DNA of 64,000 nt from DASRQK01 sp040392005 (GTDB taxonomy: Bacteria > Bacteroidota > Bacteroidia > Sphingobacteriales > Sphingobacteriaceae): contig JBEBWT010000008.1 of the NCBI GenBank assembly GCA_040392005.1, forward strand, positions 6,137 to 70,136. The letters run 5' to 3'. Each line of letters opens with the position of its first letter. The stretch's first letter is position 1. Of the stretch, positions 28,797 to 36,546 are shown in pieces. Under the pieces are notes generated by a model that saw only the letters and a list, made by a program, of their open reading frames with translations, was not told the origin of the DNA and made no database searches. A program made the translations under genes and the position numbers.

Positions 28797-28880
28797 TATT
28801 AGATCAACCTTGATATTATTTGCCCTTCTTTGTTTAAAAACAACAAATTAGGTATTGAATATTAAGATGCTGTAAAATCT

Positions 28881-28910
28881 TAGCCCTGAATCTTTCAGGG
28901 CTATTTTTTT
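28881..28910 (+). terminator. strong intrinsic terminator
   Basis: Perfect 10-bp stem 28881-28890 / 28894-28903 with a 3-base loop, followed by seven T. It is the second terminator after the histone-like gene, about 90 bases beyond the first, and stands just before the sugar isomerase gene. Confidence 0.85.
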
Positions 28911-28925
28911 GAATAGTTTGGGCGC

Positions 28926-30113
28926 ATGATGGAAATTGGGCGCATGATGGAAATGACGATGGAATCGAGGAAAGAAAAGAACAATCCGATTTGGGTAATG
29001 AGCTCGGCTTTTGAACGCCTGGGCCTGCAGGAATTAATAGAAACAACGGTTGCCATCGGGGCGCAGGGGATCGATCTTTGTGTTTTCCGCCGGGACGGGA
29101 GCCGTCAGGATCATACGGCCACCCATTTGGATTATGAGAACTTCAGTGCGGATGATGCCAGCCATTTGCTTGATCGTTTCAATCAGGCCGGACTCCGCCT
29201 TTCTCTTGGCGCTTTTGAAAATATGATAGGGGGTGATCCCTCGCACCGGGTGAAGAATCAGAACCACCTGCTCCGATTGATCCGCATTGCGCACCTGCTT
29301 GGTGGGGATGCCAATGATGTGAGGGTGGGGACCTTTGTGGGATATAACCACGAGCTCGGGATGCAGGAAAATGGATTCCAGAAAAATCTGGACGAGTATC
29401 AGCGGGTTTTTGCGCCGATTATCCGGTACGCGGAGGATCTGGGAGTCACGATACTTTATGAGAATTGTCCGATGGAGGGCTGGCGTTCCGCCAATTTCAC
29501 CAATACCTTCAATAATCTGCCCGGTGTGCTGGCCGCACGTAAACTAATGTACGCCATGATTCCCAGCCCTGCGCATGGCGAGATTTATGATCCGTCCCAT
29601 GATGTCTGGCAACAAACCGATCCCGTAGAGGTGATACGTCAGACCGATCCATCCCGCCTGCACCGGATCCATGTCAAAGCCACCCGCAACCTGGGTGGAC
29701 AAGCGAGAACACAGTGGGGAGGAATGTATCCCATGCAGGCAGTAGATCCTGCACTGGCCCAGCGGGCTGGTGTTGCGATTCCTGCCCATGATTGGGATCG
29801 CCACCACTATGAAGCGATGCTGCCTGGCTTTGGCGGATCGGATAGTATGGATTGGCGCAGTTTTGTGGATGTGCTGCACGAAGTCGGTTTCCGCGGACCT
29901 TACGAGATCGAGAACGAAGCAAAGAATTCCAAAGACACGGGCAACTTAGCCGCCATTATCCAGGGATTTAAAGCCACCACTTCTTTCCTGGCCCCGATGC
30001 TTTGGGAACTGGACACTCAAAAAGGGTATAGTTTTCAAAAGGAAAAAGGGGAAGGCCCCTTACAAACACCTTCCGTGAAGGATATTGCTGTCAGGACGGT
30101 AGATCAACTCTGA
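28926..30113 (+). CDS. sugar phosphate isomerase/epimerase-like TIM barrel protein
   Basis: 395 residues, family AP endonuclease 2-like TIM barrel. Seen: WVMSSAFERLGLQELIETT, VRVGTFVGYNH, ILYENCPMEGW, HVKATRN and a late YEIENEA strand, with H and E residues placed as metal ligands. The substrate is unknown. The start is ambiguous because the first 36 bases are an 18-base tandem duplication (28920-28937, 28938-28955) giving several ATGs (28926, 28929, 28944, 28947, 28953). Convergent with the response regulator gene. Confidence 0.8.
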   Translation: MMEIGRMMEMTMESRKEKNNPIWVMSSAFERLGLQELIETTVAIGAQGIDLCVFRRDGSRQDHTATHLDYENFSADDASHLLDRFNQAGLRLSLGAFENMIGGDPSHRVKNQNHLLRLIRIAHLLGGDANDVRVGTFVGYNHELGMQENGFQKNLDEYQRVFAPIIRYAEDLGVTILYENCPMEGWRSANFTNTFNNLPGVLAARKLMYAMIPSPAHGEIYDPSHDVWQQTDPVEVIRQTDPSRLHRIHVKATRNLGGQARTQWGGMYPMQAVDPALAQRAGVAIPAHDWDRHHYEAMLPGFGGSDSMDWRSFVDVLHEVGFRGPYEIENEAKNSKDTGNLAAIIQGFKATTSFLAPMLWELDTQKGYSFQKEKGEGPLQTPSVKDIAVRTVDQL

Positions 30114-30135
30114 TTTTCACTCAATCTGATTTCGT

Positions 30136-30774
30136 TTAATCCATTGAATGCAGCCGGAAAACTTCGATCAGATCAGCAATATTGTCCAGTTGGAGCTTCT
30201 CAAAAATCCTTGTTTTATAAGTGCTGACCGTTGAATTTTTCAGATTCATTTCCTTGGACACCTCAATGATGCTCATTCCCTTGACCAGGAATTTAGCCAC
30301 ATCCATTTCCCGGTTTGAAAGAGAGTTCAGGGGATTGGCCTTCAGTTTGGATGATTTGCCCTGCGTAATATTATCTAAAAAAAGATTGCTGACTTCCGGA
30401 CTCATATAACGCCCTTTTTCAATAATACTTAAAATAGCATTCTTGAGCTCGTTTTTGCTGCTGTTTTTGTTGATAAATCCACTTGCCCCAGCCTGCAGGT
30501 ATCTGAGTGCGTAGATGGACTCTTCGTAAGATGAGAAAACCAGAATCTTGATTGCCGGTTGAATGGCCAATACCTCATCGATCATTTTGATGTTGTTGCC
30601 TCCGGGCATATTGATGTCCAGCAGGAGCAGATCATAGGTGCTCTCTGACAGCATCTGGATCGTTTCACCGAAATCCGTGGCCTGGTGGATCGTTGCACCG
30701 GGCATAATCTCATGTATCACAATGGAAGCCCCGAGGCGCACTATGTCATGATCATCTGTGATCAATACATTCAT
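30136..30774 (-). CDS. NarL/LuxR-family response regulator
   Basis: 212 residues. Receiver domain with DDHD at 7-10, the phosphoacceptor D53 in LLLLDINMPGG, and K103-region FINKNSS. The output domain is a LuxR helix-turn-helix: LSNREMDVAKFLVKGMSIIEVSKEM... STVSTYKTRIFEKL. No sensor kinase is adjacent, so it is an orphan here. Divergent from mscL. Confidence 0.92.
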   Translation of the reverse strand: MNVLITDDHDIVRLGASIVIHEIMPGATIHQATDFGETIQMLSESTYDLLLLDINMPGGNNIKMIDEVLAIQPAIKILVFSSYEESIYALRYLQAGASGFINKNSSKNELKNAILSIIEKGRYMSPEVSNLFLDNITQGKSSKLKANPLNSLSNREMDVAKFLVKGMSIIEVSKEMNLKNSTVSTYKTRIFEKLQLDNIADLIEVFRLHSMD

Positions 30775-30802
30775 AATCGCAAAGTATTTGTGTGGTTATT
30801 GA

Positions 30803-30810
30803 CAAAGTTA
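30803..30810 (-). promoter_or_regulatory. -7 box TAACTTTG of the response regulator
   Basis: Full TAnnTTTG match on the minus strand, 28 bases before the ATG at 30774. No TTG at the expected upstream spacing. Confidence 0.45.
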
Positions 30811-30891
30811 CAAAATTTTTCCATAATCATACTTTAAGATACCGAATACGTAAAAAAAAATTTGTTTATCCGGTTTTAATTTCGATTTTTG

Positions 30892-30920
30892 GTTTAACTA
30901 ACATAGCAAGTTTAACTAAC
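30892..30920 (+). repeat. direct repeat of GTTTAACTAAC upstream of mscL
   Basis: Two identical 11-base units at 30892-30902 and 30910-30920, 18 bases apart, between the divergent response regulator and mscL. Possible regulator site; no factor is known to me. Confidence 0.4.
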
Positions 30921-30945
30921 TGATTTTTCACTTAATTTTCTTCAC

Positions 30946-31353
30946 ATGGGTTTTGTTAAAGAGTTTAAAGAATTTGCCATGCGTGGCAGCGTGGTCGATC
31001 TGGCAGTCGGTGTTGTGATCGGTGGTGCATTCGGGAAGATTGTGTCATCGATGGTGGATGATGTGATTATGCCGCCGATCGGTTACATCACTGGAGGTGT
31101 TGATTTTGGTAGCCTGAAATACGTACTCAAAGAAGCCAACGAAGCAGCAGGTGTGAGCGAGGTCAGTATCACTTACGGCAATTTTATCAATACCATTATC
31201 CAGTTTCTGATCATTGCGTTTTGTATTTTCCTGGTAATCAAAGGTCTTAATTCTTTGAAACGGAAAGAAGCGGCAGCACCGGAGGCTCCGGCCCCGCCAT
31301 CCAATGAAGAGGTGTTGCTGGGAGAGATCCGTGATCTGCTCAAATCCAGATAA
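30946..31353 (+). CDS. mscL: large-conductance mechanosensitive channel
   Basis: 135 residues. The N-terminal amphipathic helix and first membrane helix (FKEFAMRGSVVDLAVGVVIGGAFGKIV) match MscL closely, followed by a periplasmic loop and a second helix IIQFLIIAFCIFLVIKGLN and a coiled C-terminal bundle. Forms a pentameric pore that opens on hypo-osmotic shock. Single gene with its own upstream region. Confidence 0.97.
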   Translation: MGFVKEFKEFAMRGSVVDLAVGVVIGGAFGKIVSSMVDDVIMPPIGYITGGVDFGSLKYVLKEANEAAGVSEVSITYGNFINTIIQFLIIAFCIFLVIKGLNSLKRKEAAAPEAPAPPSNEEVLLGEIRDLLKSR

Positions 31354-31385
31354 CGGAATATCCGCATAATATTTATAATAAATAT

Positions 31386-31415
31386 TTGATATTAAAATAT
31401 TAAGCCGTACATTTG
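31386..31415 (+). promoter_or_regulatory. rpmH promoter (TTG, 19 bp, TACATTTG)
   Basis: TTG at 31386-31388 and TAcaTTTG at 31408-31415 with a 19-base spacer: a full Bacteroidota promoter. The expected transcript start (about 31420) opens with a small hairpin CCTGTT/AACAGG (31420-31434) in the 67-base leader. Confidence 0.75.
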
Positions 31416-31482
31416 CAGTCCTGTTTATAACAGGTCGGATTTGATATTTAATATTAGGAATAAAGCATAAGGATACAGCGTT

Positions 31483-31641
31483 ATGAAAAGAACATTTCAG
31501 CCCTCGCAGCGCAAAAGAAGGAATAAACACGGTTTCAGAGAGCGTATGAGTACTGCCAACGGAAGGCGTGTACTGGCTGCCCGCAGAGCCAAGGGAAGGA
31601 AGCGCCTGAGCGTTTCGGATGAGCAGCGCCACAAGGCCTGA
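31483..31641 (+). CDS. rpmH: 50S ribosomal protein L34
   Basis: 52 residues: MKRTFQPSQRKRRNKHGFRE followed by the usual R-M-S-T-A-N-G-R-R-V-L-A-A-R-R core. It is the standard L34, with a slightly longer acidic tail (SVSDEQRHKA). Precedes rnpA as in most bacteria. Too short to appear in a coarse ORF list. Confidence 0.97.
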   Translation: MKRTFQPSQRKRRNKHGFRERMSTANGRRVLAARRAKGRKRLSVSDEQRHKA

Positions 31642-31647
31642 TTTGCT

Positions 31648-31721
31648 GTTACTTAGGTTGGGGGCAGATTAGAACTTTGGCGATCCGTTCGCCAGGATTC
31701 AGGCAATCATCAACCTGTAAC
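31648..31721 (+). other. nested hairpin in the rpmH-rnpA gap
   Basis: Outer arms GTTAC+AGGTTG (31648-31652, 31655-31660, 2-base bulge) pair with CAACCT+GTAAC (31711-31721). The inner hairpin TGGCGA/TCGCCA (31678-31683, 31689-31694) has a 5-base loop. The structure fills the gap exactly and ends 1 base before the rnpA ATG. Could modulate rnpA translation or RNA processing; inferred from pairing only. Confidence 0.5.
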
Positions 31722-31722
31722 A

Positions 31723-32142
31723 ATGAAAAAGAACACCTTTAAGAAAGAAGAACGCTTGTGTAATAAAAGATCGATCGATGATCTTTTTCACAAGGGTTCT
31801 TCTTTCGTTTGTTACCCTTTCCGTATTGTATTTATGAAACCCGGGGACTGGCAGGAGGTGGGAGAACACCCGGTCAGTGTATTGGTTTCTGTCCCCAAGC
31901 GCCGGATCAGAAAGGCTGCTGACCGGAATCTGGTCAAACGCCGGATCAGGGAGGCTTACAGACTTCAAAAAAAAGAATTACTGGAAGATTTTTTTGTGCT
32001 TCGCAATCTGCCTGTTAATTTTGTAATTCAATACCTTCCATCGGAGATCCTTGATTATGCTTCTTTATATGAAAAAATGACCGGGGCCCTCCACAGATTA
32101 CGTACGGAGTATGCTAAAATATATTTGGGAGAAAGTCATTAA
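31723..32142 (+). CDS. rnpA: ribonuclease P protein component
   Basis: 139 residues, basic. Protein subunit of RNase P, which cleaves 5' leaders of pre-tRNAs. Seen: LCNKRSIDDLFHKGSSFVCYPF and the RNR-type motif AADRNLVKRRIREAYR. yidD starts 32 bases before its stop, in another frame. Confidence 0.95.
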   Translation: MKKNTFKKEERLCNKRSIDDLFHKGSSFVCYPFRIVFMKPGDWQEVGEHPVSVLVSVPKRRIRKAADRNLVKRRIREAYRLQKKELLEDFFVLRNLPVNFVIQYLPSEILDYASLYEKMTGALHRLRTEYAKIYLGESH

Positions 32143-32359
32143 AAAGGGATTCGGACTGCTGTTTCTCTTGCTGATCAGAGCCTATCAGTTGCTGTTGTCC
32201 CCTTTACTGGGTGCCAGTTGCCGGTACAGCCCCACCTGCTCCCAGTATGGAATCGAAGCAATCCGGAAGCACGGGCCATTCAAAGGAGGCTGGCTGACCA
32301 TCAAACGCATTGCCCGCTGTCATCCCTGGGGAGGGCACGGTCATGATCCCGTCCCCTGA
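32111..32359 (+). CDS. yidD: membrane protein insertion efficiency factor YidD
   Basis: 82 residues. Seen: LLIRAYQLLLSPLLGASCRYSPTCSQYGIEA and HGPFKGGWLTIKRIARCHPW, the YidD signature with three cysteines. A short membrane-associated protein that aids insertion by YidC in E. coli. Overlaps rnpA by 32 bases, the normal arrangement. Confidence 0.95.
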   Translation: MLKYIWEKVIKKGFGLLFLLLIRAYQLLLSPLLGASCRYSPTCSQYGIEAIRKHGPFKGGWLTIKRIARCHPWGGHGHDPVP

Positions 32360-32416
32360 AGCCGGGTTTGATGCATCTTGTAATGAAGCCTGATACGGAA
32401 TCCTGATGTTTAATTG

Positions 32417-32424
32417 TATTTTTG
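32417..32424 (+). promoter_or_regulatory. -7 box TATTTTTG of tsaB
   Basis: Full TAnnTTTG match ending 4 bases before the ATG at 32429, so the transcript would begin close to or at the start codon. Confidence 0.45.
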
Positions 32425-32428
32425 TGCA

Positions 32429-33187
32429 ATGGCAATAAATATTCTGCAAATCGATACTTCCACGCCGGTATGTTCAGTGGCCCTCTCCTGTGATGGAAAG
32501 ACTTTAGGGACCTCCACCGGGGCCGGACAGAATGCACATGCCTCCGGCCTGACCACGCAGATCGCCGGATTAATGGATGCGCATCAGTTGAAGTATGCTG
32601 ATCTCTCAGCGATTGCCGTGGCAAAAGGCCCGGGATCCTATACCGGTTTGCGCATCGGAGTCTCTACTGCCAAAGGAATCTGTTATGCGGCCGATCTACC
32701 CCTGATCGCCATTGATTCCCTGCGAATGCTGGCGGAGGGTTTTCATTATCATGATATTGCGGGCGATGATCAGGAGGTGGCCAATAGTGCACCTGAGTTT
32801 GCCGGCGATGACCAGGAGATCGTCGGTCTGGATCACTTACTTTGCCCCATGATCGATGCGCGCAGGATGGAAGTCTATATGGCTATTTATTCTACCAATA
32901 TGGAGCTTATCCAAGCCACGGCCGCCGTTATTATAGATGACAGGTCCTTTGATTTCCTCCGGGAAGGCCAAAAAATTTATCTTTTTGGCAGCGGTGCCGA
33001 TAAATTTGAAACGCTTTTTGAAAACCATCCACAGGTGCGGGTCATACCGGGTGTGCAGGCTGATGCTTCCACGATCAGTGCCTTTGCATACGAAGCCTGC
33101 CTAAAACAGGATTTTGAGAATACAGCCTATTTTGAGCCTTTTTATCTGAAAGATTTTATTCCGACCACTCCCAGAAACAGACAATAA
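32429..33187 (+). CDS. tsaB: tRNA t6A biosynthesis protein TsaB
   Basis: 252 residues from the ATG at 32429 (MAINILQIDTSTPVCSVAL). ASKHA-fold partner of TsaD in making t6A37 of ANN-decoding tRNAs. Seen: IDTSTPVCSVALS, AVAKGPGSYTGLRIGVSTAKG and CPMIDARRMEVYMA. Between residues about 105 and 135 lies an acidic insert with a short duplication (AGDDQE twice; 32759-32778 and 32801-32820). Confidence 0.93.
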   Translation: MAINILQIDTSTPVCSVALSCDGKTLGTSTGAGQNAHASGLTTQIAGLMDAHQLKYADLSAIAVAKGPGSYTGLRIGVSTAKGICYAADLPLIAIDSLRMLAEGFHYHDIAGDDQEVANSAPEFAGDDQEIVGLDHLLCPMIDARRMEVYMAIYSTNMELIQATAAVIIDDRSFDFLREGQKIYLFGSGADKFETLFENHPQVRVIPGVQADASTISAFAYEACLKQDFENTAYFEPFYLKDFIPTTPRNRQ

Positions 33188-33269
33188 AGAGGGGGCCACC
33201 TTCAATTAGATAGCCCCCACCCCGGATTACCTATAAAATAATCCACCCCTTTTTCGTTTATTTTGGAGC

Positions 33270-33300
33270 CTGTTTGAATTTGCCACGCAAGTTTAAACAG
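33270..33300. terminator. terminator between tsaB and the OmpH-like gene
   Basis: 14-bp stem 33270-33283 / 33287-33300 with two G-T wobbles and a 3-base loop, followed by a T-rich stretch on the plus strand. Lies between converging genes. A second, GC-rich hairpin (GGGGGC 33191-33196 / GCCCCC 33213-33218) lies nearer tsaB. Confidence 0.65.
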
Positions 33301-33311
33301 ACTCTTAGTTT

Positions 33312-33914
33312 TTATTTTGTTTTTTCCTTTGCATACGCATCGTTCAGCGCTTTCAGCACATCTTTGGTGATTTCCAGCGAAGGGTCCGCATACAGCACGG
33401 ATGGATTGGCCGTACTATACGTCAGCACATATTTATAACCATTTTCCTCTGCGTGTGCCTTGAGGTAATCAGTGATTTTTGAATACAGCTTTTCATTTTC
33501 GGCCGCTTCATCCTGAGCGAGCGCAGCGCCGGCATTTTGCTGATGACGGGCCAGCTCATCCTGTTTTCTGGCAAGACGCTCTTCTGTACTTTGTCTGTCT
33601 GCCGCACTCATCATAGCTGCTTTTTGATTGTAGTCAGCAATTTCCCGCTGGAAAGCCAGGCTTCTGGCCTGCAGATCATCCTGTGCTTTCTTTGCCTTAT
33701 CCTCCAATTTGGTCCGCACTTCTTTGAAATAGTCATAATTTTCGAGCAGGCTGTCCGAATTGACATATACAATCTGATGCTGATTGCCGGCACTAAGGGT
33801 TGAATCTCCTGCAATATCTACACTGGAACTTGTTCCCTGATTACAGGAAATCGACGCTGCTGCGATCAGCGTAGCAAAGCCGATTGAAAAAATAGGTGCA
33901 AATGCTTTGTTCAT
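33312..33914 (-). CDS. OmpH/Skp-family periplasmic lipoprotein
   Basis: 200 residues. Signal peptide with Cys24 as lipid anchor (AASISC). The central coiled coil (about 60-150, rich in A, Q, E, K, R) and the flanking beta segments are the OmpH/Skp fold: QIVYVNSDSLLENYDYFKEV... and GYKYVLTYSTANPSVLYADPSLEIT. Skp chaperones outer-membrane proteins; the lipidation seen here is common in Bacteroidota homologues. Own promoter (TAggTTTG, 33959-33952 on the minus strand). Confidence 0.88.
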   Translation of the reverse strand: MNKAFAPIFSIGFATLIAAASISCNQGTSSSVDIAGDSTLSAGNQHQIVYVNSDSLLENYDYFKEVRTKLEDKAKKAQDDLQARSLAFQREIADYNQKAAMMSAADRQSTEERLARKQDELARHQQNAGAALAQDEAAENEKLYSKITDYLKAHAEENGYKYVLTYSTANPSVLYADPSLEITKDVLKALNDAYAKEKTK

Positions 33915-34002
33915 GGTCTGTTTAATGGAATTAATTATTTTTAATATGCGACAAACCTACTATAAAAATCCCATATTCTTTTAAAACCTGCCTTATTTTT
34001 TG

Positions 34003-34010
34003 TATATTTG
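34003..34010 (+). promoter_or_regulatory. -7 box TATATTTG of gyrB
   Basis: Full TAnnTTTG match, 23 bases before the ATG at 34034. The expected -33 TTG is not present. Confidence 0.5.
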
Positions 34011-34033
34011 TGTTACCTTACTTTATTGACAAA

Positions 34034-35992
34034 ATGAGCGAAGAAAACAAGAAAAAGACCGAATATTCAGCGGATAATATCCAGGTGCTGGAGGGATTGG
34101 AAGCGGTACGGAAGAGACCTTCCATGTATATTGGTGATACTGGCCCCAAGGGATTGCACCATTTGGTATATGAAGTGGTGGACAACTCTATCGATGAGGC
34201 GGTGGCAGGCTACTGTGATAATATTGACGTCATTATCCATACGGACAATTCGATCTCAGTGGAGGATAACGGACGGGGTATTCCCACCGGTATCAATAAG
34301 AAGGAGAATAAATCGGCCCTGGAAATTGTCATGACGGTCCTGCATGCCGGTGGTAAGTTTGATAAAGATACCTATAAAGTATCCGGGGGATTGCACGGTG
34401 TGGGTGTTTCCTGCGTCAATGCGCTTTCCACTCTGCTGGTAGCTGAAGTGCAGCGGGATGGTAAGGTCTTTATTCAGGAATATGAGAAAGGAAAACCGAA
34501 ATACGATGTCAAGACGATCGGGGATAGTGATAAAACCGGTACCAAAGTGACCTTTCACCCGGATCCGGAGATTTTCACCCTGACCACTGTCTATAATTAC
34601 GATACCCTGGCTTCCAGGCTCAGGGAGCTTTCTTTTCTGAATAAAACGATCCGGCTGTCCCTGACGGATGAAAGGGAATTGATGGACGATGGCACATTCC
34701 GGCAGGATGTTTTCTTTTCGGAAGGTGGTCTGAGCGAATTTGTCAAATACCTGGACGGTACCCGCCAGCCCCTGATCCCGGAGCCTATATATATCGAAGG
34801 AATCAAGCAGGGAGTGCCGGTGGAACTGGCCCTGCAATACAATGACACTTTTGCGGAAAACGTACATTCTTACGTCAATAATATCAATACTGTTGAGGGC
34901 GGATCCCATGTGGCCGGCTTCAGGCGTGGTCTGACCCGCACCCTGAAAAATTATGCGGATAAATCCGGATTGCTCAAAAATCTCAAAGTGGAGATTACAG
35001 GGGATGATTTCCGGGAAGGACTGACGGCTGTTATTTCCGTCAAGGTCGCCGAACCACAGTTTGAGGGACAGACCAAGACCAAACTGGGTAACAGTGAGGT
35101 CATGGGGGCAGTGGATGTTGCGGTAGGAGAAATCCTCAATGTCTATCTGGAAGAAAATCCCAAAGAGGCCAAAACCATTGTCCAGAAAGTGGTGATCGCC
35201 GCCCAGGCCCGTGCTGCGGCCCGCAAAGCCAGGGAAATGGTACAGCGTAAGAATGTGATGGGAGGCAGTGGCCTGCCGGGCAAACTGGCTGATTGTGCCA
35301 ATAGTGATCCGGCCAAATGTGAGATCTATCTGGTGGAGGGTGATTCTGCGGGTGGAACGGCCAAACAGGGCAGGGACCGGGAATTCCAGGCCATTCTGCC
35401 ACTGCGAGGCAAGATCCTGAATGTGGAAAAGGCGATGGAGCACAAAATCTACGAAAACGAGGAGATCAAGAATATGTTCACGGCCCTGGGTGTCAGTATC
35501 GGTACGGAAGAAGATGCAAAGGCGCTCAATCTGGACAAGCTCCGTTACCACCGGGTGATCATTATGACAGATGCCGATGTGGACGGATCACACATTACGA
35601 CACTGATTCTTACCTTCTACTTCCGTTATATGAAGGAATTGATTGAGCGGGGACACGTCTATATTGCTACGCCTCCGCTGTACCTGGTCAAAAAAGGGAA
35701 GGAACAACAGTATGCCTGGAATGATGAGCAGCGGGATATAGCCATTCAGCGACTGAAGGGAAGCGGGAAAGAAGATAGTGTGCACGTACAGCGTTATAAA
35801 GGTCTCGGGGAGATGAATGCGGAACAGCTTTGGGAAACAACCATGAATCCTGATACCCGTACATTGCGCCAGGTGACCATTGAGAATGCGGCTGAATGCG
35901 ATCACGTGTTTTCTATGCTGATGGGCGATGAAGTGGCACCGAGAAGGGAATTTATTGAGCGCAATGCAAAATATGCCAAGATCGACACATAA
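34034..35992 (+). CDS. gyrB: DNA gyrase subunit B
   Basis: 652 residues from the ATG at 34034 (MSEENKKKTEYSADNIQVLEG); a GTG at 34010 lies inside the promoter box. GHKL ATPase: VDNSIDEAVAG, GRGIPTG, GGLHGVGVSCVNALS; transducer; TOPRIM with EGDSAGG and DADVDGSH; C-terminal QRYKGLGEMN. Introduces negative supercoils with GyrA (not in the window). gyrB rather than parE because of length and the QRYKGLGEM core; the gyrB/parE split is not decisive by eye. Confidence 0.95.
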   Translation: MSEENKKKTEYSADNIQVLEGLEAVRKRPSMYIGDTGPKGLHHLVYEVVDNSIDEAVAGYCDNIDVIIHTDNSISVEDNGRGIPTGINKKENKSALEIVMTVLHAGGKFDKDTYKVSGGLHGVGVSCVNALSTLLVAEVQRDGKVFIQEYEKGKPKYDVKTIGDSDKTGTKVTFHPDPEIFTLTTVYNYDTLASRLRELSFLNKTIRLSLTDERELMDDGTFRQDVFFSEGGLSEFVKYLDGTRQPLIPEPIYIEGIKQGVPVELALQYNDTFAENVHSYVNNINTVEGGSHVAGFRRGLTRTLKNYADKSGLLKNLKVEITGDDFREGLTAVISVKVAEPQFEGQTKTKLGNSEVMGAVDVAVGEILNVYLEENPKEAKTIVQKVVIAAQARAAARKAREMVQRKNVMGGSGLPGKLADCANSDPAKCEIYLVEGDSAGGTAKQGRDREFQAILPLRGKILNVEKAMEHKIYENEEIKNMFTALGVSIGTEEDAKALNLDKLRYHRVIIMTDADVDGSHITTLILTFYFRYMKELIERGHVYIATPPLYLVKKGKEQQYAWNDEQRDIAIQRLKGSGKEDSVHVQRYKGLGEMNAEQLWETTMNPDTRTLRQVTIENAAECDHVFSMLMGDEVAPRREFIERNAKYAKIDT

Positions 35993-36081
35993 TCAGGTGT
36001 GATTGCCTGATGGTGGAGAGGGGGGCTGAGCCATGGGGTCATCATTGGGGATGGCCCCGCGGCCCGCAAAACAGACAAACG

Positions 36082-36119
36082 AAAAAGCCGGATATTCTAT
36101 TGGAATTCCGGCATTTTTT
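36082..36119. terminator. bidirectional terminator between gyrB and rpsT
   Basis: GCCGGA (36087-36092) pairs with TCCGGC (36107-36112), flanked by five A on the left and six T on the right. It can stop transcripts of both convergent genes. Confidence 0.75.
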
Positions 36120-36172
36120 ATATTTTATAAAGAGCCTCGTACGTGTTCCCTTTCCGGGAAACGAAGCATGGG

Positions 36173-36427
36173 TTAAGCCAGTTTATTGACGAATTTTGTC
36201 AATTTGGACTTGTTGTTCGAAGCTTTTTTCTTGTGGATCACGTTCTTTTTGGCCAAACGATCCAGCATTGAGATCACACCCGGCAACAATTCCTTTGCCT
36301 CATCCTGAGAAGTAGTCAATCTCAGTTTTTTGATTGCATTCCGGGTTGTTTTCGCCTGATAGCGGTTTCTCAAACGCTTCGCAGCATTTGACCTGTTTCT
36401 TTTGATCGCTGATTTATGATTTGCCAT
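36173..36427 (-). CDS. rpsT: 30S ribosomal protein S20
   Basis: 84 residues, very basic: MANHKSAIKRNRSNAAKRLRN and the typical C-terminal KKNVIHKKKASNNKSKLTK. Binds 16S rRNA early in 30S assembly. Standard size. Promoter seen at 36467-36496. Confidence 0.96.
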   Translation of the reverse strand: MANHKSAIKRNRSNAAKRLRNRYQAKTTRNAIKKLRLTTSQDEAKELLPGVISMLDRLAKKNVIHKKKASNNKSKLTKFVNKLA

Positions 36428-36466
36428 TATTAAAGCTAAATTTTATTTTATCTAAATTTCGGACTG

Positions 36467-36496
36467 CAAATATACGTTTGATATTTTAATATTCAA
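36467..36496 (-). promoter_or_regulatory. rpsT promoter (TTG, 19 bp, TATATTTG)
   Basis: On the minus strand TTG at 36496-36494 and TAtaTTTG at 36474-36467 with a 19-base spacer, the same spacing as at rpmH. Leader of about 40 bases. Confidence 0.7.
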
Positions 36497-36534
36497 AACC
36501 AATTTATATAATTTTATTTTGCATGGAATATCTC

Positions 36535-36542
36535 TAAGTTTG
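36535..36542 (+). promoter_or_regulatory. -7 box TAAGTTTG of the RNA methyltransferase gene
   Basis: Full TAnnTTTG match, only 4 bases before the ATG at 36547. Confidence 0.45.
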
Positions 36543-36546
36543 CTCC

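Noticed and set aside
34256..35551. Long antisense frame (431 codons) over gyrB
   Set aside because: It lies wholly opposite gyrB, has no recognisable domain, and its composition follows the codon bias of gyrB. Similar long shadows over sdhA (48411-49379), sdaA (43114-44151) and ftsA (25341-26096) were left out for the same reason.
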